NCBI GenBank assembly: GCA_033439295.1
Contig: JAVTLE010000005.1
Location: 3,460,501 to 3,524,500 of the forward strand
Source of the DNA: Deuterostichococcus epilithicus
Taxonomy: Eukaryota; Chlorophyta; Trebouxiophyceae; Prasiolales; Stichococcaceae
Length of the DNA: 64,000 nt
Direction of reading: 5' to 3'
Positions 12,701 to 22,064 of the stretch are shown here, piece by piece; the first letter of the stretch is position 1, and each line of letters opens with the position of its first letter. Below the pieces are notes generated by a model. That model had not been told where the DNA came from. It made no database searches and saw nothing but the letters and a program-made list of their open reading frames with translations. Both the position numbers and the translations under genes were made by a program.

Positions 12701-13216
12701 GGGCCTTCTCCAGATGCTCCGGAAGCGCATCGTGGGGCACCCCGGGGTACGCCTGGTTCATTTCAGAATCAGAACCGGCTTTTCAAAGAGGATCTGAAAC
12801 CTGCGGGCCGCCGTGCGCGGCAGGGTACCTTGAGTAAACGACTGACGGAGGTCCGTGATAGGAGACACTATGGGAGGCCCGGATGCAGGCATTGAATGCC
12901 CGGTGATGGACGTGCAAGCGCTGCCGCCTGTAGCGTTGCGCAGTGTCGTAGCCACGCGCTGCGGGCTCGTACGCTCGCCACGGCGCATGCGCTGGAAGCC
13001 AGCGATTTACGAAGTGAGTTAGTGGGCCAAGGCGCCCACCTTTTCGACGTCCACCGGCTGTCCGGTCCGGGTGTCCACAAAGGTGCTCTCCATCGCAAGC
13101 TCCGGCTTGCTATTGGGCGCGCCCCTGACATGGGACGTCACGCTGTCGCGTGGCGCCTCAACATCGTCCGAGCTGCTGCCGCCTTCGTTCAAGCGCTCTG
13201 CTTTTATCGGCGCCAT
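9708..13216 (-). CDS. DUF1206-type membrane protein (three two-helix repeats)
   Basis: Nine exons join without a phase break: 13216-13040, 12752-12626, 12397-12294, 12114-12001, 11713-11564, 11361-11212, 10922-10749, 10297-10178 and 9899-9708. They give 435 aa. Residues 1 to about 100 are hydrophilic (start MAPIKAERLNEGGSS; later PGVPHDALPEHLEKAHLRER). Then come three repeats, each a pair of helices: GRIGWVAKAIVYSLIGGL with YILIIMAAALATYIIWRFW; VYTAYLAYILVLLPKAF with LGRFGLTMLGLAFLVAAIV; and VKWLVLSAGHLGQLGRFGLF with GRSILFLIGFGLIIYGLFAV. The G-R-x-G-W and L-G-R-F-G motifs and six-helix layout fit DUF1206, a family known mainly from bacteria and of unknown function. The C-terminus is a Lys/Glu-rich helix (DREEKAVKKEKAKEK) ending PAVAHAV. 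The cell membrane in which it sits cannot be told. Confidence 0.8.
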
Positions 13217-14209
13217 GACCCGACCGGCCTGTGCCTCAGGCCCTGCGTGCTGCAAGACACACCGCATGGCGTCTCGGCAGACACTTCCAGATACTGTTAC
13301 AGAGCCTGCAGTGGAGTGCTGCTATACACATGGCAATACTACATCAGGTTCATGTGCATGCAGGTTTCTACACACAGTAACCAAAGGATGACTCCTGTTT
13401 TGGAGTGAACAGGAGTCGGCACCCAACACACCGGCAACATGCCGAGTGGGATGACGCAGCGTCCGGCTCTGTGATAGCTGGCATGCAGTTGAGCCACCAC
13501 AAGCGGACAAATCTCGAATGCGCGATGCACTGCATTGTCCGTTCGAGGCGCTGGTCGGAGGTTCAACCCCACGCCGAGGGCTCGGGAGGGAGGGGCAGAC
13601 CGGCATGGTGCTGACGACCGCCGTGGCAAAACGCTCACCCTTTGCCTGGCCGTGAGTCTCGCTGTCTGGTCTTCCAGTGGTAATTCGGCGCTGTTACGCG
13701 ACCACCTTGGTGAGTCGGCCCGCTGCTGGCGCCCGTGCCTGGACGATGCCGGTCCGTGTGCACGCCCGTGGACACGAGATAGAGGTTTGTCACAACCGCG
13801 ACCAGCCGCAAGCTGCAAGAGAGCGTGTTGATCGGTCAAAGACCTGGAAAAGGAGATTTACCTAGTTATGCTGACTCGCGCCCGCCGGCGCGCGAAGCCT
13901 TGCAGCAATCAAATGGACTCTGCTGTAACTCCCCACATGCAACCCGGATTTGAAGACCTCTTCGATATATGAATGAGCTCCACCGAAGTGGGTGCATGCG
14001 ACTTCGTCTCAGGTTCCGAACAAATTCACCCCCTGGCCAGAGTGCCAGCATCGTATCAACTGGATAACAGCGGCTCGTGTGCACCGACCTCTCGCCAGCA
14101 AGAGGAGCTAAATGCCGGAGCACTGATGCTAGCAAATCGTCAGAGCCCGCATGTCAGTCCTGGAGTCCGACTTCCTGTAGGTGCGGACCCGCAAGGCGCC
14201 CTACACCCT
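13217..14209. other. intergenic, presumed promoter of the DUF1206 gene
   Basis: About 1 kb between two minus-strand genes. No exon or RNA gene is supported. A GGTTCAACCC string near 13560 resembles a tRNA B box, but no matching stems or A box surround it. Confidence 0.4.
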
Positions 14210-15363
14210 TCAAGCGGCCATGCTTGCTGGCTCCTCCACCTCTGTGCCGTCCTGCCCAATCCTGGACGACACCTCGTCGATGGCTGCATTGAGCTGCTCA
14301 ATCTTCTCCGCCAGGTCCTGCGAAAACATTGGCCATGCCGTCACTTGCGGACGCACCGTCTGGCAAATCTGGCGCGCCGCCAGACCCACTCGAAAACGCT
14401 GCGTCCACACATATTGCTCAAACCTCCCCGTTGAACAAAGGTGCGCTGGGAGTGCAGCAGTCAGGGACCGCTGCACGCGTCGCCTTGGGTGCAAGCAGTC
14501 ACGGCTGGCTTGGAGCAAGTACGAAGCCATACTCCCTATCTTGCACTGAAAACCTAGTCCACGACTTTTCCTCCACCCAGTCTACCGAGGAAGCACCTGC
14601 TTAGTGGCCTCGGGCGACTTCTTCTCCTCCTCCAGGAAGCGGGGCAGCTTCAGCCGCTGGTCGTCGCTCAGCAGTGCCTTGCTGATCTGTGGAGCGAACA
14701 GGTAGCCCAGCGCGCCGAAGATGGCACCGCCCACCACCAGACCGGCGAAGAAGCCACCGCTGGAGTCACGGTCCGCCCTGCAGGTGTGGATGATATAGCA
14801 CGACTGATGCCGCAGAACTCGATAGGAAGCAACGTGTGAAGCAGGGGCTCCCTGACTGCTGGAGCTTCGTCCACCTGTGACATGCAGGCTGCGGCAGTCC
14901 TGCAGTTAGACCGTTGCAGAGGGGAAGTATGAGGACCAAGAGGAGGATCCAGCAGCAGCAATGAGACATACAGGCGCAAACCAGTTTCACCCCTCTGTGC
15001 CCAGACTGAACATTCAAACGGGAAGGCTCCAAGGAGGTAGTCAGGCCGGAGGTGCTGACCTGACGGCGACGCAGCGCTGCCGCATCGCGAGCAGCCTTTG
15101 CGGCTGCCGCACGGTCAGGCACGACTGGGCACCGCCGTTCCAGGACGCCCGCCGTTGGTCCGTCAAGGATCGGGCATGTTGGGCGGCAGGTGTGGACAGG
15201 CCTGCAGGAGACCGCTTGTTGCGTCAGCAATAAGTCCGGAGGAGTGCCCGCAATTGTTCGTGGATGACTTGATCAGCACGTCGAGTCGCGCTTGTGTAGC
15301 GTTCGTTAGACCGCAAGCACTCAGCCTTACCACACCTGTGCAGGAGGCGCGAGCTGCAGCCAT
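14210..15363 (-). CDS. small plastid membrane protein, YtxH-like
   Basis: Four exons (15363-15336, 15201-15060, 14777-14597, 14317-14210) join in phase to 152 aa. The first exon is only 28 nt (MAAARASCT). Residues 1 to about 57 are rich in Ala, Ser, Arg and Gln and lack acidic residues apart from one Asp, as in chloroplast transit peptides; a likely cleavage is near RQRCVAVRA. The mature part begins DRDSSGGFFAGLVVGGAIF and continues GALGYLFAPQISKALL, a single Gly-rich membrane helix, then a charged stretch with FLEEEKKSPEATK and the helix LAEKIEQLNAAIDEVSSRI. This layout resembles, from memory, a plant chloroplast inner-membrane protein (Arabidopsis AT1G42960 type) of unknown function. The hydrophobic Gly-rich helix is YtxH-like. 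Confidence 0.85.
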
Positions 15364-16177
15364 GGAGCACCTTCGCAAACCTTTGTTGGGGTTGCTATGT
15401 CAGTTTGGGCAGAGCGACACGTTGTAGTACCCCGACAACGTGGAACACACACTATCTAGGTGAGCAATATGGGCCAGTGCGCATCAATGCAGCTCCAAAG
15501 ATCGCGCGAGGGCTGCACCGCACATGTTCTCACCCCTGCTTTTTTTCGCGGAGCTCCTTTGCTACACTTGCAGCAGTCACACGCCACGCAGAGTGTCACT
15601 TTTGCGTGACTTGCATCAACATCCTCGCTGTGGTGGCGCTGAAAAGCTACCAGTTTGAGTACTTCCAAGCAACAAGTTCCACACAGAATGCCGACACAGG
15701 TTACACCTGGTATACTGCCAGATCACGCCTGAGAGCACTACTGGAAGTCCTGAAAAGCTTCCAGACTGTTTGAGACATCTCACCCGCGCTGCACCTCGCA
15801 CTAGACCATTTTAACTTGAGGCTGGCACCCCGCTGCTGCGCCTCAGCTCGATTCCAAGGGCCAACGTCGAGCCTCACATTTGGACCTGTGACAGGCGCAT
15901 AATGTGACGATAGAAGGCTCACTTCGCTAGGACGAGCGGCAGATTGACTGTCAAGGCACGCTCCTCCCTGCAGCAGACTGCGCTCATGACCTGAGCACAC
16001 CGCCACGATGAGCAGATTGTCAGCCGAAGACAAGGTAGCATTGCGGACCTCCACGACTGTCAAGTTGCGGGCCTCCACGACTGTCAAGTCGCAGCCTGCC
16101 GCGCGCCGGCCGGCCGCAATGATGCATGGCGCACCCACCAGCCCAACCAAGAGGGACGACACGTGCGCAGGCCCGCC
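15364..16177. promoter_or_regulatory. divergent promoter region of the plastid protein gene and APC11
   Basis: 814 bp between two divergent start codons. An 18-bp string beginning CCTCCACGACTG occurs twice in direct order near 16048-16090, about 24 bp apart, 90-130 bp upstream of the APC11 start. No other signal is clear. Confidence 0.45.
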
Positions 16178-16758
16178 ATGACGTGGACGGTGGAGATCAA
16201 AGAGTACCACGCAGTGGCCAACTGGACGTGGGACGCCGGCGACGACGTGTGCTCCATCTGCCGCATGCCCTTTGATGGCTGCCCGCCCGACTGCAAGGTG
16301 TGCAGGGTTGCGCTGGATGTCCTCAGCTGCACTGATGGACTGATTGCTCGTGCACAGCGTCCTGAACACGCCAAGCGTTTTCTGGCTCGCTGTGTGGCAG
16401 CCTGTGCGCGTGTGGCGCAGGCGCAGAAGGCGCCATGATGCATGCGGCGCTTCAGCAGCGTGGCGAGCTCAGCATGCCATTGCAGTCAAGGATGCCCTCC
16501 GACCTCCCGCAGGTGCCAGGGGACGATGCACCAGTGGTGTGGGGCACCTGCGGCCATGCATTCCACCTGCAGTGCATCAACAGGTGCCTGGCGACACAAG
16601 AGGAGCAGCGCTGCCCCTTCTGCCGGCGGCCCTGGGAGTTCAAGACGGCAGAGGCGGCGCCATCGCCGGGAGAGCTGGCCCGCGCCGGCAGCGCCTCGGA
16701 CGTCAGCACGCAACCAATGGACGCCGTGGTGGCTGCATTCGAAGCAGCGGCGGGCTGA
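16178..16758 (+). CDS. APC11: anaphase-promoting complex subunit 11 (RING-H2)
   Basis: Two exons (16178-16297 and 16513-16758) join in phase 0 to 121 aa. The protein is the RING-H2 catalytic subunit of the APC/C ubiquitin ligase, which recruits the E2 enzyme and drives mitotic exit. Diagnostic residues are VEIKEYHAVANWTWDAGDD, then CSICRMPFDGCPPDCK, VPGDDAPVVWGTCGHAFHLQ (the zinc-ligand Cys and His pair), and EEQRCPFCRRPWEFK. These match the highly conserved APC11 core almost residue for residue. Animal and yeast APC11 end soon after the W-x-F-K motif or carry a variable tail; here about 35 extra residues follow (ELARAGSASDVSTQPMD onward), ending AFEAAAG. The start is the first ATG in frame before the conserved core. 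The intron sits exactly at the DCK/VPGDD join. Confidence 0.95.
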
Positions 16759-17521
16759 CGCTCATCATGAGCTCAGCTTGCGGCTGGGCTGATGCGCCAG
16801 CGGCGAGAGGCTGGGTGCCAGTGGGCTGAGGCTGAAGCACTGCGTGCGGAGCAGTGCGCCAGGCGTCGTGCCAGCCATGCCACATGCAGGCGATGAAGCA
16901 GGATGCAATGGTTTCGATCCGCAGCTGGCCCGGAAGCCGTCAGGAATATGCTATGTGACGCTGGTGGGGTGTGATTTGAATGTGGGTTCTTGTAAGCTAT
17001 CTGGTTTTGCAATCTAGCACCAGACGGCATGCACACCGAGCCATCTTTTCGTGAGCGAGATTTATCGTGCGCGCACAGGCACAGAAACCATTGCCGTTCT
17101 CTGACAAGGAAAGATCACCCTGCCGACCTTCATCGCTCCTACACTTTCGTTGCTGGTGTTGTCGTACATGCCATGTCATGACGAGATCCTATCCCTTGGT
17201 CATATGCTCCGGAAAGCGCGTAAGAACATTTGGATCGCTTTCGCAGCTGGCAGACCTCCAAGGGAAGACTTCATTTTCAGTCAGAAGGTGCGTCTGTGGC
17301 TCCTCTGTTGCACGCGAAGCGTTGCACTGCTTTACCGGCGATCGACACCACCCTGATCATGATGCAGCACGCTCTGCCAGCATCCAGCTGATGCATGACG
17401 CAGCCGATTGATGACATAACCACGGTCTCGTCTGAGCATTCCCACAAGCTGCGTCAGTGTGCTCCGCCTGCAGTGGCGCCACCGAACACTGTTCACCATG
17501 TGTGCGCAGTGAGGCATCAGC
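16759..17521. other. intergenic, APC11 3' UTR and upstream region of the collagen-like gene
   Basis: Holds a TGTAA at 16991-16995 that would serve as the APC11 polyadenylation signal. Nothing else is recognised. Confidence 0.45.
16991..16995 (+). terminator. TGTAA polyadenylation motif, APC11
   Basis: TGTAA about 235 bases after the stop codon; this pentamer is the usual poly(A) signal of chlorophyte algae. Confidence 0.5.
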
Positions 17522-19853
17522 ATGGTGGGCTCCCATTTTGCGGTGTTCATGGCGGCTGCTCTAGGCATCACGCTAATCCCAAGCGTCCTGGCGGGCCCAG
17601 GGTTCGTCAACAACGTCACGCCAGGTGATGTGCCGACCTGCGCCAGTTGTGCGTCTGTGAATGCTGCATCCACCGCAGCATCACCGCCATGCCGCTGCTG
17701 CTGCACTTCTACCTCGCAACGATGCATTATGCCGCCCAAAGAGGTTGAGCATTCAAGGATCAGTCAGAACGATTGTGCCAGGCGCTGACGAGAACAGCCG
17801 CTTTGCAGGCATTGCGAAGGGCAGTAAGGCGCTGGTTCTGTCGCCTGGCAAGCGCATCGACGGCTTCTGCGCCAGGACGCTCACGTACGGCCAGAACTGC
17901 AACCGCAAGCTGCCTCTGTACTCCTTGCCCTCCACGCGCCCAAAAACGCCGGGCCTGTCGCTGGTCACGACCGCCACCGGCCTCTCGTGGAAGGCGGCGC
18001 CCCCCGGCGCCACTGGCGCCACCGGCGCACGCGGCCCCGCAGGTCTGCCCCCTTGCCGGCGCCACTCGAGTCCGCCAATGACTGTCTCGCACACACACAC
18101 ACGACGAGTCGTGTGCCATTCTCACAGTGTCTCATGCAGGTCATGCACATGTTGATGGCCTCTCAGAGTGCAGACCTCGTCTGTCTGGTAAGTTGCTGCG
18201 TCCTGATTTTTTTGGTGTTCCTCCACTGCAGGCCCCACTGGAGCTCAAGGCCCGACAGGTAGGGGTCAAGCTGATGTCCGCATGCTTGGTCTGCTTCCTC
18301 GAAAAGGCGTGTGTTTGTCAGCGCAAGTTTGTGCCCTGGTGGGCTTCAAACGAACGCAAAGCAAGGAGAAGCTTGTGTCAATTGCAGGAACTGTTGGACC
18401 AGCTGGCGCCACCGGCCCTGCAGGTGAGCCACATTCGCGCCTCAGCTCACTGGTCCGTAGCGCGCCACAACTTTGTGCCGGGTGGACCTGACCTGCCTCA
18501 AAGGCAGAGCTGCATGCTGCTTTGCAAGGGCCTGAGGTTCTGGCCACTGCGTGCCGCCAACATGGCACCCCGCTATCAGCACCCGGAGCAGCTGCCTGAG
18601 ACACTGCGTTCTCACCCATGCTCGCGCAGGGCCCCCAGGCCCTGCAGGCGCGGGCGGTGGCATCACCAACAACTCCATTCCCGGCACGGCACTGCAGAAC
18701 AACGCTGTGACAACTCGCGCCATTCTGGACGGGGCAGTGACGTCCGCCAAGATCGGCCCTGCTGCGGTCACCACGCCGCTGATCGCTGCCGGCGCCGTCA
18801 CCGGGGCGCTCAGAGCCGTCGCGCTGCCGACGCCGGTGCGCTGTTGCGGCAAGGAGAGGCACCAGCCTGGCCTGCACGGTCCACAGCACCTTGATACTGG
18901 GATGGAAAGGTTCCTTCAGAACGAAAGTTTGCGGCGGTGGACCGTTGTAAGCAGGGAATGCTGCTGCTGCGTCTTCTTGGTACCATAGCTTGTGCTGGGC
19001 CCACCGTCAAAATTTCTCCCTGGACTTGCAACGTCAGAGCTCTGTGCAGCTCAGGCAGGGGTGCGTAGGCCATTGCGGTGGCGCTGAGCAAGTTGCCATC
19101 CACGGCTGTCTTGCATGGTTCAGTCGGATATATTCAAGGGGTTGACCAAATTCTGCCTGTTGCGACGTTCCAGGTGACGACGACCGCCTCCGTTGCCGGC
19201 GCTGCGGGCGGGCCGCTCCTGACCGTGACATTCTCGCAAGTGGAGCTGGGCGTGCTGTCAACCGACACCCGCAAGACGCTCTACCTCGTCAACGTCAAGT
19301 GCGTTGCATCTCAGCACCACACCTTTTCCTTGTCTGATCTCAAATTTTCTTGCATCATACGGCGCCCAGGCATCTTCTGATGAGTGCACATAAATAGCAG
19401 AGCAGCTGGGCGTGAGTGAACGGCCCTTCCCATTTGACACTGGGTGACATTCGATAGATTCTTGCAGCTACCGTGATGGCGGCCTGCCGAGCTTTGCTGC
19501 CGGCGCCACGATTACCTTCCTCAGCAAGCCCGGTCCTGCACTAGCGCCCTTCATTGCCGAAACTGGTGCGACCACCATCAACTGCGGCGGCTGGATCCAG
19601 GTGGGGCGTCATTGTTGCACTTGTGCGCATGGGCATGTCATGCGCTCCATGGTTGCCTAGCCATATAAAAAATTTACAAGTATTTCGTTCAAGCAAAAGT
19701 TTTCAACCGCAGGTGAACACGGCGGCTGCAGTGGCCAACTACCTGTGGAACACCGCCCAGCCGCACGATGCCGCCGCCACCAACTTCAACAAGGTGGCGG
19801 GCTCCTGCTCCTACGTGAGCTGCGCATTCACGGCGAACGGCCGCGAGTGCTGA
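17522..19853 (+). CDS. secreted collagen-like (Gly-X-Y) protein
   Basis: The start codon at 17522 opens a signal peptide, MVGSHFAVFMAAALGITLIP followed by SVLAGPG. The next exon (about 17809-18043) has a cysteine-containing globular part (RIDGFCARTLTYGQNC) leading into PPGATGATGARGPAG. Two tiny exons add only Gly-X-Y triplets: GPTGAQGPTG (about 18230-18260) and GTVGPAGATGPAG. A further exon from about 18630 gives GPPGPAGAGGG and then an Asn/Ala/Thr-rich repeat: SIPGTALQNNAVTTRAILDG and AVTSAKIGPAAVTTPLIAAG. Three more exons encode a beta-rich C-terminal domain (LTVTFSQVELGVLSTDTRKT; GGLPSFAAGATITFLSK; ATTINCGGWIQ; AVANYLWNTAQPHDAA), ending FTANGREC and stop 19851-19853. It is probably a trimeric extracellular or wall protein; the function is unknown. 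Confidence 0.75.
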
Positions 19854-20171
19854 GGCATGGCCCCTGGCGCAGTTTGTTGAGGTGGCTGGCGCGTGCGGCG
19901 GTGTTCACCTAAGGTCTTAGAAGCACACCAGCGGCAAGCCGACTTAACACATTATCGTATCGTTAGCAAGCCCACAGCCGGCCCATTGCCTCGAAGAAGG
20001 CCAGACTGCTTCATGTAGGTGGGTAGCAGTCGCTACTTTTGTGAACTGTGAACTCGTGCAGGTGCCAGCTTCGGCATATACTGTGATCAGAGATTTCAAC
20101 AGCCATGCAGTCCTGTAGCAACTGTCTGCCGATCACATCCAGCGACCCTAGGTCCTACAGGCTCACAGGAT

Positions 20172-20176
20172 TGTAA
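20172..20176 (+). terminator. TGTAA polyadenylation motif, collagen-like gene
   Basis: TGTAA about 320 bases after the stop codon of the collagen-like gene. Confidence 0.4.
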
Positions 20177-20317
20177 GAGCGACAGTGCAGATGGGTCTTT
20201 AGTTGACGAGACACGTGCCAGCAGTTCACCACTCTTCAGTACTATATTCTGTCAAGGCATCAGGCATGGTCTCTCTTAAAGGTAGGTAGTGACGGCTTTC
20301 GCACGGCAAACTCCTGA

Positions 20318-20322
20318 TTACA
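20318..20322 (-). terminator. TGTAA polyadenylation motif, mL43 gene
   Basis: TTACA on the plus strand, so TGTAA in the sense of the minus-strand gene, about 185 bases after its stop codon. Confidence 0.4.
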
Positions 20323-20505
20323 CTCATTGCCATCGTGTCAAGACCTCCGCACAGACTGATCGAATGCCTCACATTCCAGCCTGAAGCCAGCTGCCAAAAA
20401 TAATTAGGTCCCACGGAAATCCGCCACCTTGTCATGCCAGCTGCTGCAGCCGATTCGACTGGCGACCACACGGCATCTCGCCAAACCCATCCCTTTGCCA
20501 AGCAG

Positions 20506-21453
20506 TCACTGCGTGGCGTCTGCAGCGGCGCCTCGCGAGGGCCTTGAATTCGCCCACCGCAGCCGCCCGCTGATATCCAGATCGGGTCGCCAGCCGCCCT
20601 GCACCCCGCTCACACTGTGTTGGCGCGCTCCAGGTGTGACGGCCGCAATCACCAGCACATTGGCCACGGTAGCCGCGAGCCTCTGATGCGGTGCGGTGAG
20701 ATGAAGTTTGATGTCCTCTTGACGCCCAGGCCTTCCTGCAACGCACCTGCACCGAGGGCTGCTGGCTGATGTGCCGCTTCCTCACGCGGTGTGCCGTCTT
20801 GCGCCCCGCGGAACCGCGCAGCCACAGGCTCTGCTCCAGGATCGTCTCCGCATCCTTGTTCTTGACGTCGACGATCCGCTTGCTGCGGTTGGCTGCAGTG
20901 CATGGCGACCCCGCGTCAGTGTCTTGACAGAGTGTGGCCTCCCCGTCGATTTCACAAGCCGGCTCCTGGTTGGCGCGCTGGGACTGGTTCACGGCGCGCG
21001 CAACCAGATGCCGCCTTTCGACATGCATCGCAGACGTTTGTGCTCTCCAACCCTGGAGACAGGGCTGTAAATGCTTACCGTACTCAGCCCAGAGGTAGGG
21101 GTGCTGGCCCCGCCGCACGGCCTCCGCCACCGTCAGCTGCGTGTTCTGCTCCCTGAACGTCGGCAGCACCTTCTGCAGGAACTCCCTGCGTCCAAACACG
21201 ACCAGCGTCGTCGCCGAGGTGCTGCAGGCTTGCACTTGTCGGGCTGCAGGCTGCGGTGCTGCCGCCACATTTGGGATGCCTGGTCCGCATGCGCATCCCC
21301 GTGCTGGAGTACGGGGTTCAGACAATGATCATACGCACACGATAAGTTTAGTACGCGCGGAGGCTGTCCGCACCTGGCACCGCGCGAGCTGCCACCCCAG
21401 TCGCAGTAATTTAGTGTGAGCTTCTGCAGTTGCCACACGCCGTTGCGGGCCAT
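20506..21453 (-). CDS. MRPL43: mitochondrial ribosomal protein mL43
   Basis: Four exons (21453-21374, 21182-21079, 20892-20747, 20598-20506) join in phase to 140 aa, the usual length of this large-subunit mitoribosomal protein. Key motifs in order: MARNGVWQLQKLTLNYCDWG, then GGSSRG; FLQKVLPTFREQNTQLTVAE followed by AVRRGQHPYLWAEY; SKRIVDVKNKDAETILEQSL and RGSAGRK; RHISQQPSVQ and GGWRPDLDI at the C-terminus. Each block aligns with plant mL43 in the same order (CDWGGSSRG, RGQHPYL, VKN, SLGRK, PSVQGTW, from memory). The N-terminus starts directly at the conserved core with no added transit peptide, as in other eukaryotes. The stop is TGA 20508-20506. Confidence 0.92.
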
Positions 21454-22009
21454 CAGCGGCACATGCAACTGCTTTTGGTGTTGAAAATATGCTGTGGGAT
21501 GGAAATTGCAAAGCCAAGATTGAGCTCTGCATTGCAGTCAGGCTGCGGAGCAACTGAAAATTGTACACGTGTTTTGTCTGACAAAACTGCGTCACCAGGC
21601 TCACCGCTTCACCATGCGATTTTGCATGCAATCACCTCACTTTCATAGACGATTCATTTCTGATTGTTGTGCACCAACCGTCATGCTCGCGGTCTTGCGA
21701 CAGCTCGTCCGTCGGCATGAAGCACTCTCGATTTCAGCCTCCGAAAGGCTGCAGCTTGCGTGCAGGGCCCTGTCAAGGATGCAGCAGGATGACGCTCGGC
21801 CGACAGATGCACTCTGCTCAACTGTTCCAGCATTCGTAGGACTCAGCACGCGGCAATTGAGGTCAGCAGCGGCAGCGGCAACACACAATGGCGACGCTCG
21901 CCAACGTCGCAGTGCTTGCGCAGCAAATCTCGACACAGCCTGTCGTAGGGTCCCGCAGGTTGTTTACAATGCGGCTGCACATGCAGTTGGCCTTAGCAGC
22001 GCCGCCCGC
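21454..22009. promoter_or_regulatory. divergent promoter region of mL43 and the TPR-like gene
   Basis: About 560 bp between divergent starts. An ATG at 21888 opens a frame (MATLANVAVLAQQISTQPVV) that could be an alternative first exon of the TPR-like gene if an intron ends near 21960. Confidence 0.4.
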
Positions 22010-22031
22010 ATGTTGCGGCACTTCAGCACAG

Positions 22032-22064
<33 letters not shown>

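Larger units (their letters stand above)
19854..20505. other. convergent 3' regions
   Basis: Between the collagen-like gene and mL43. It contains TGTAA on the plus strand (20172-20176) and its complement TTACA (20318-20322), placed as expected for the two polyadenylation signals. No other feature seen. Confidence 0.5.

Noticed and set aside
13500-13600. tRNA B-box-like GGTTCAACCC
   Set aside because: The flanking bases do not pair as a T-stem and no A box lies at the right distance.
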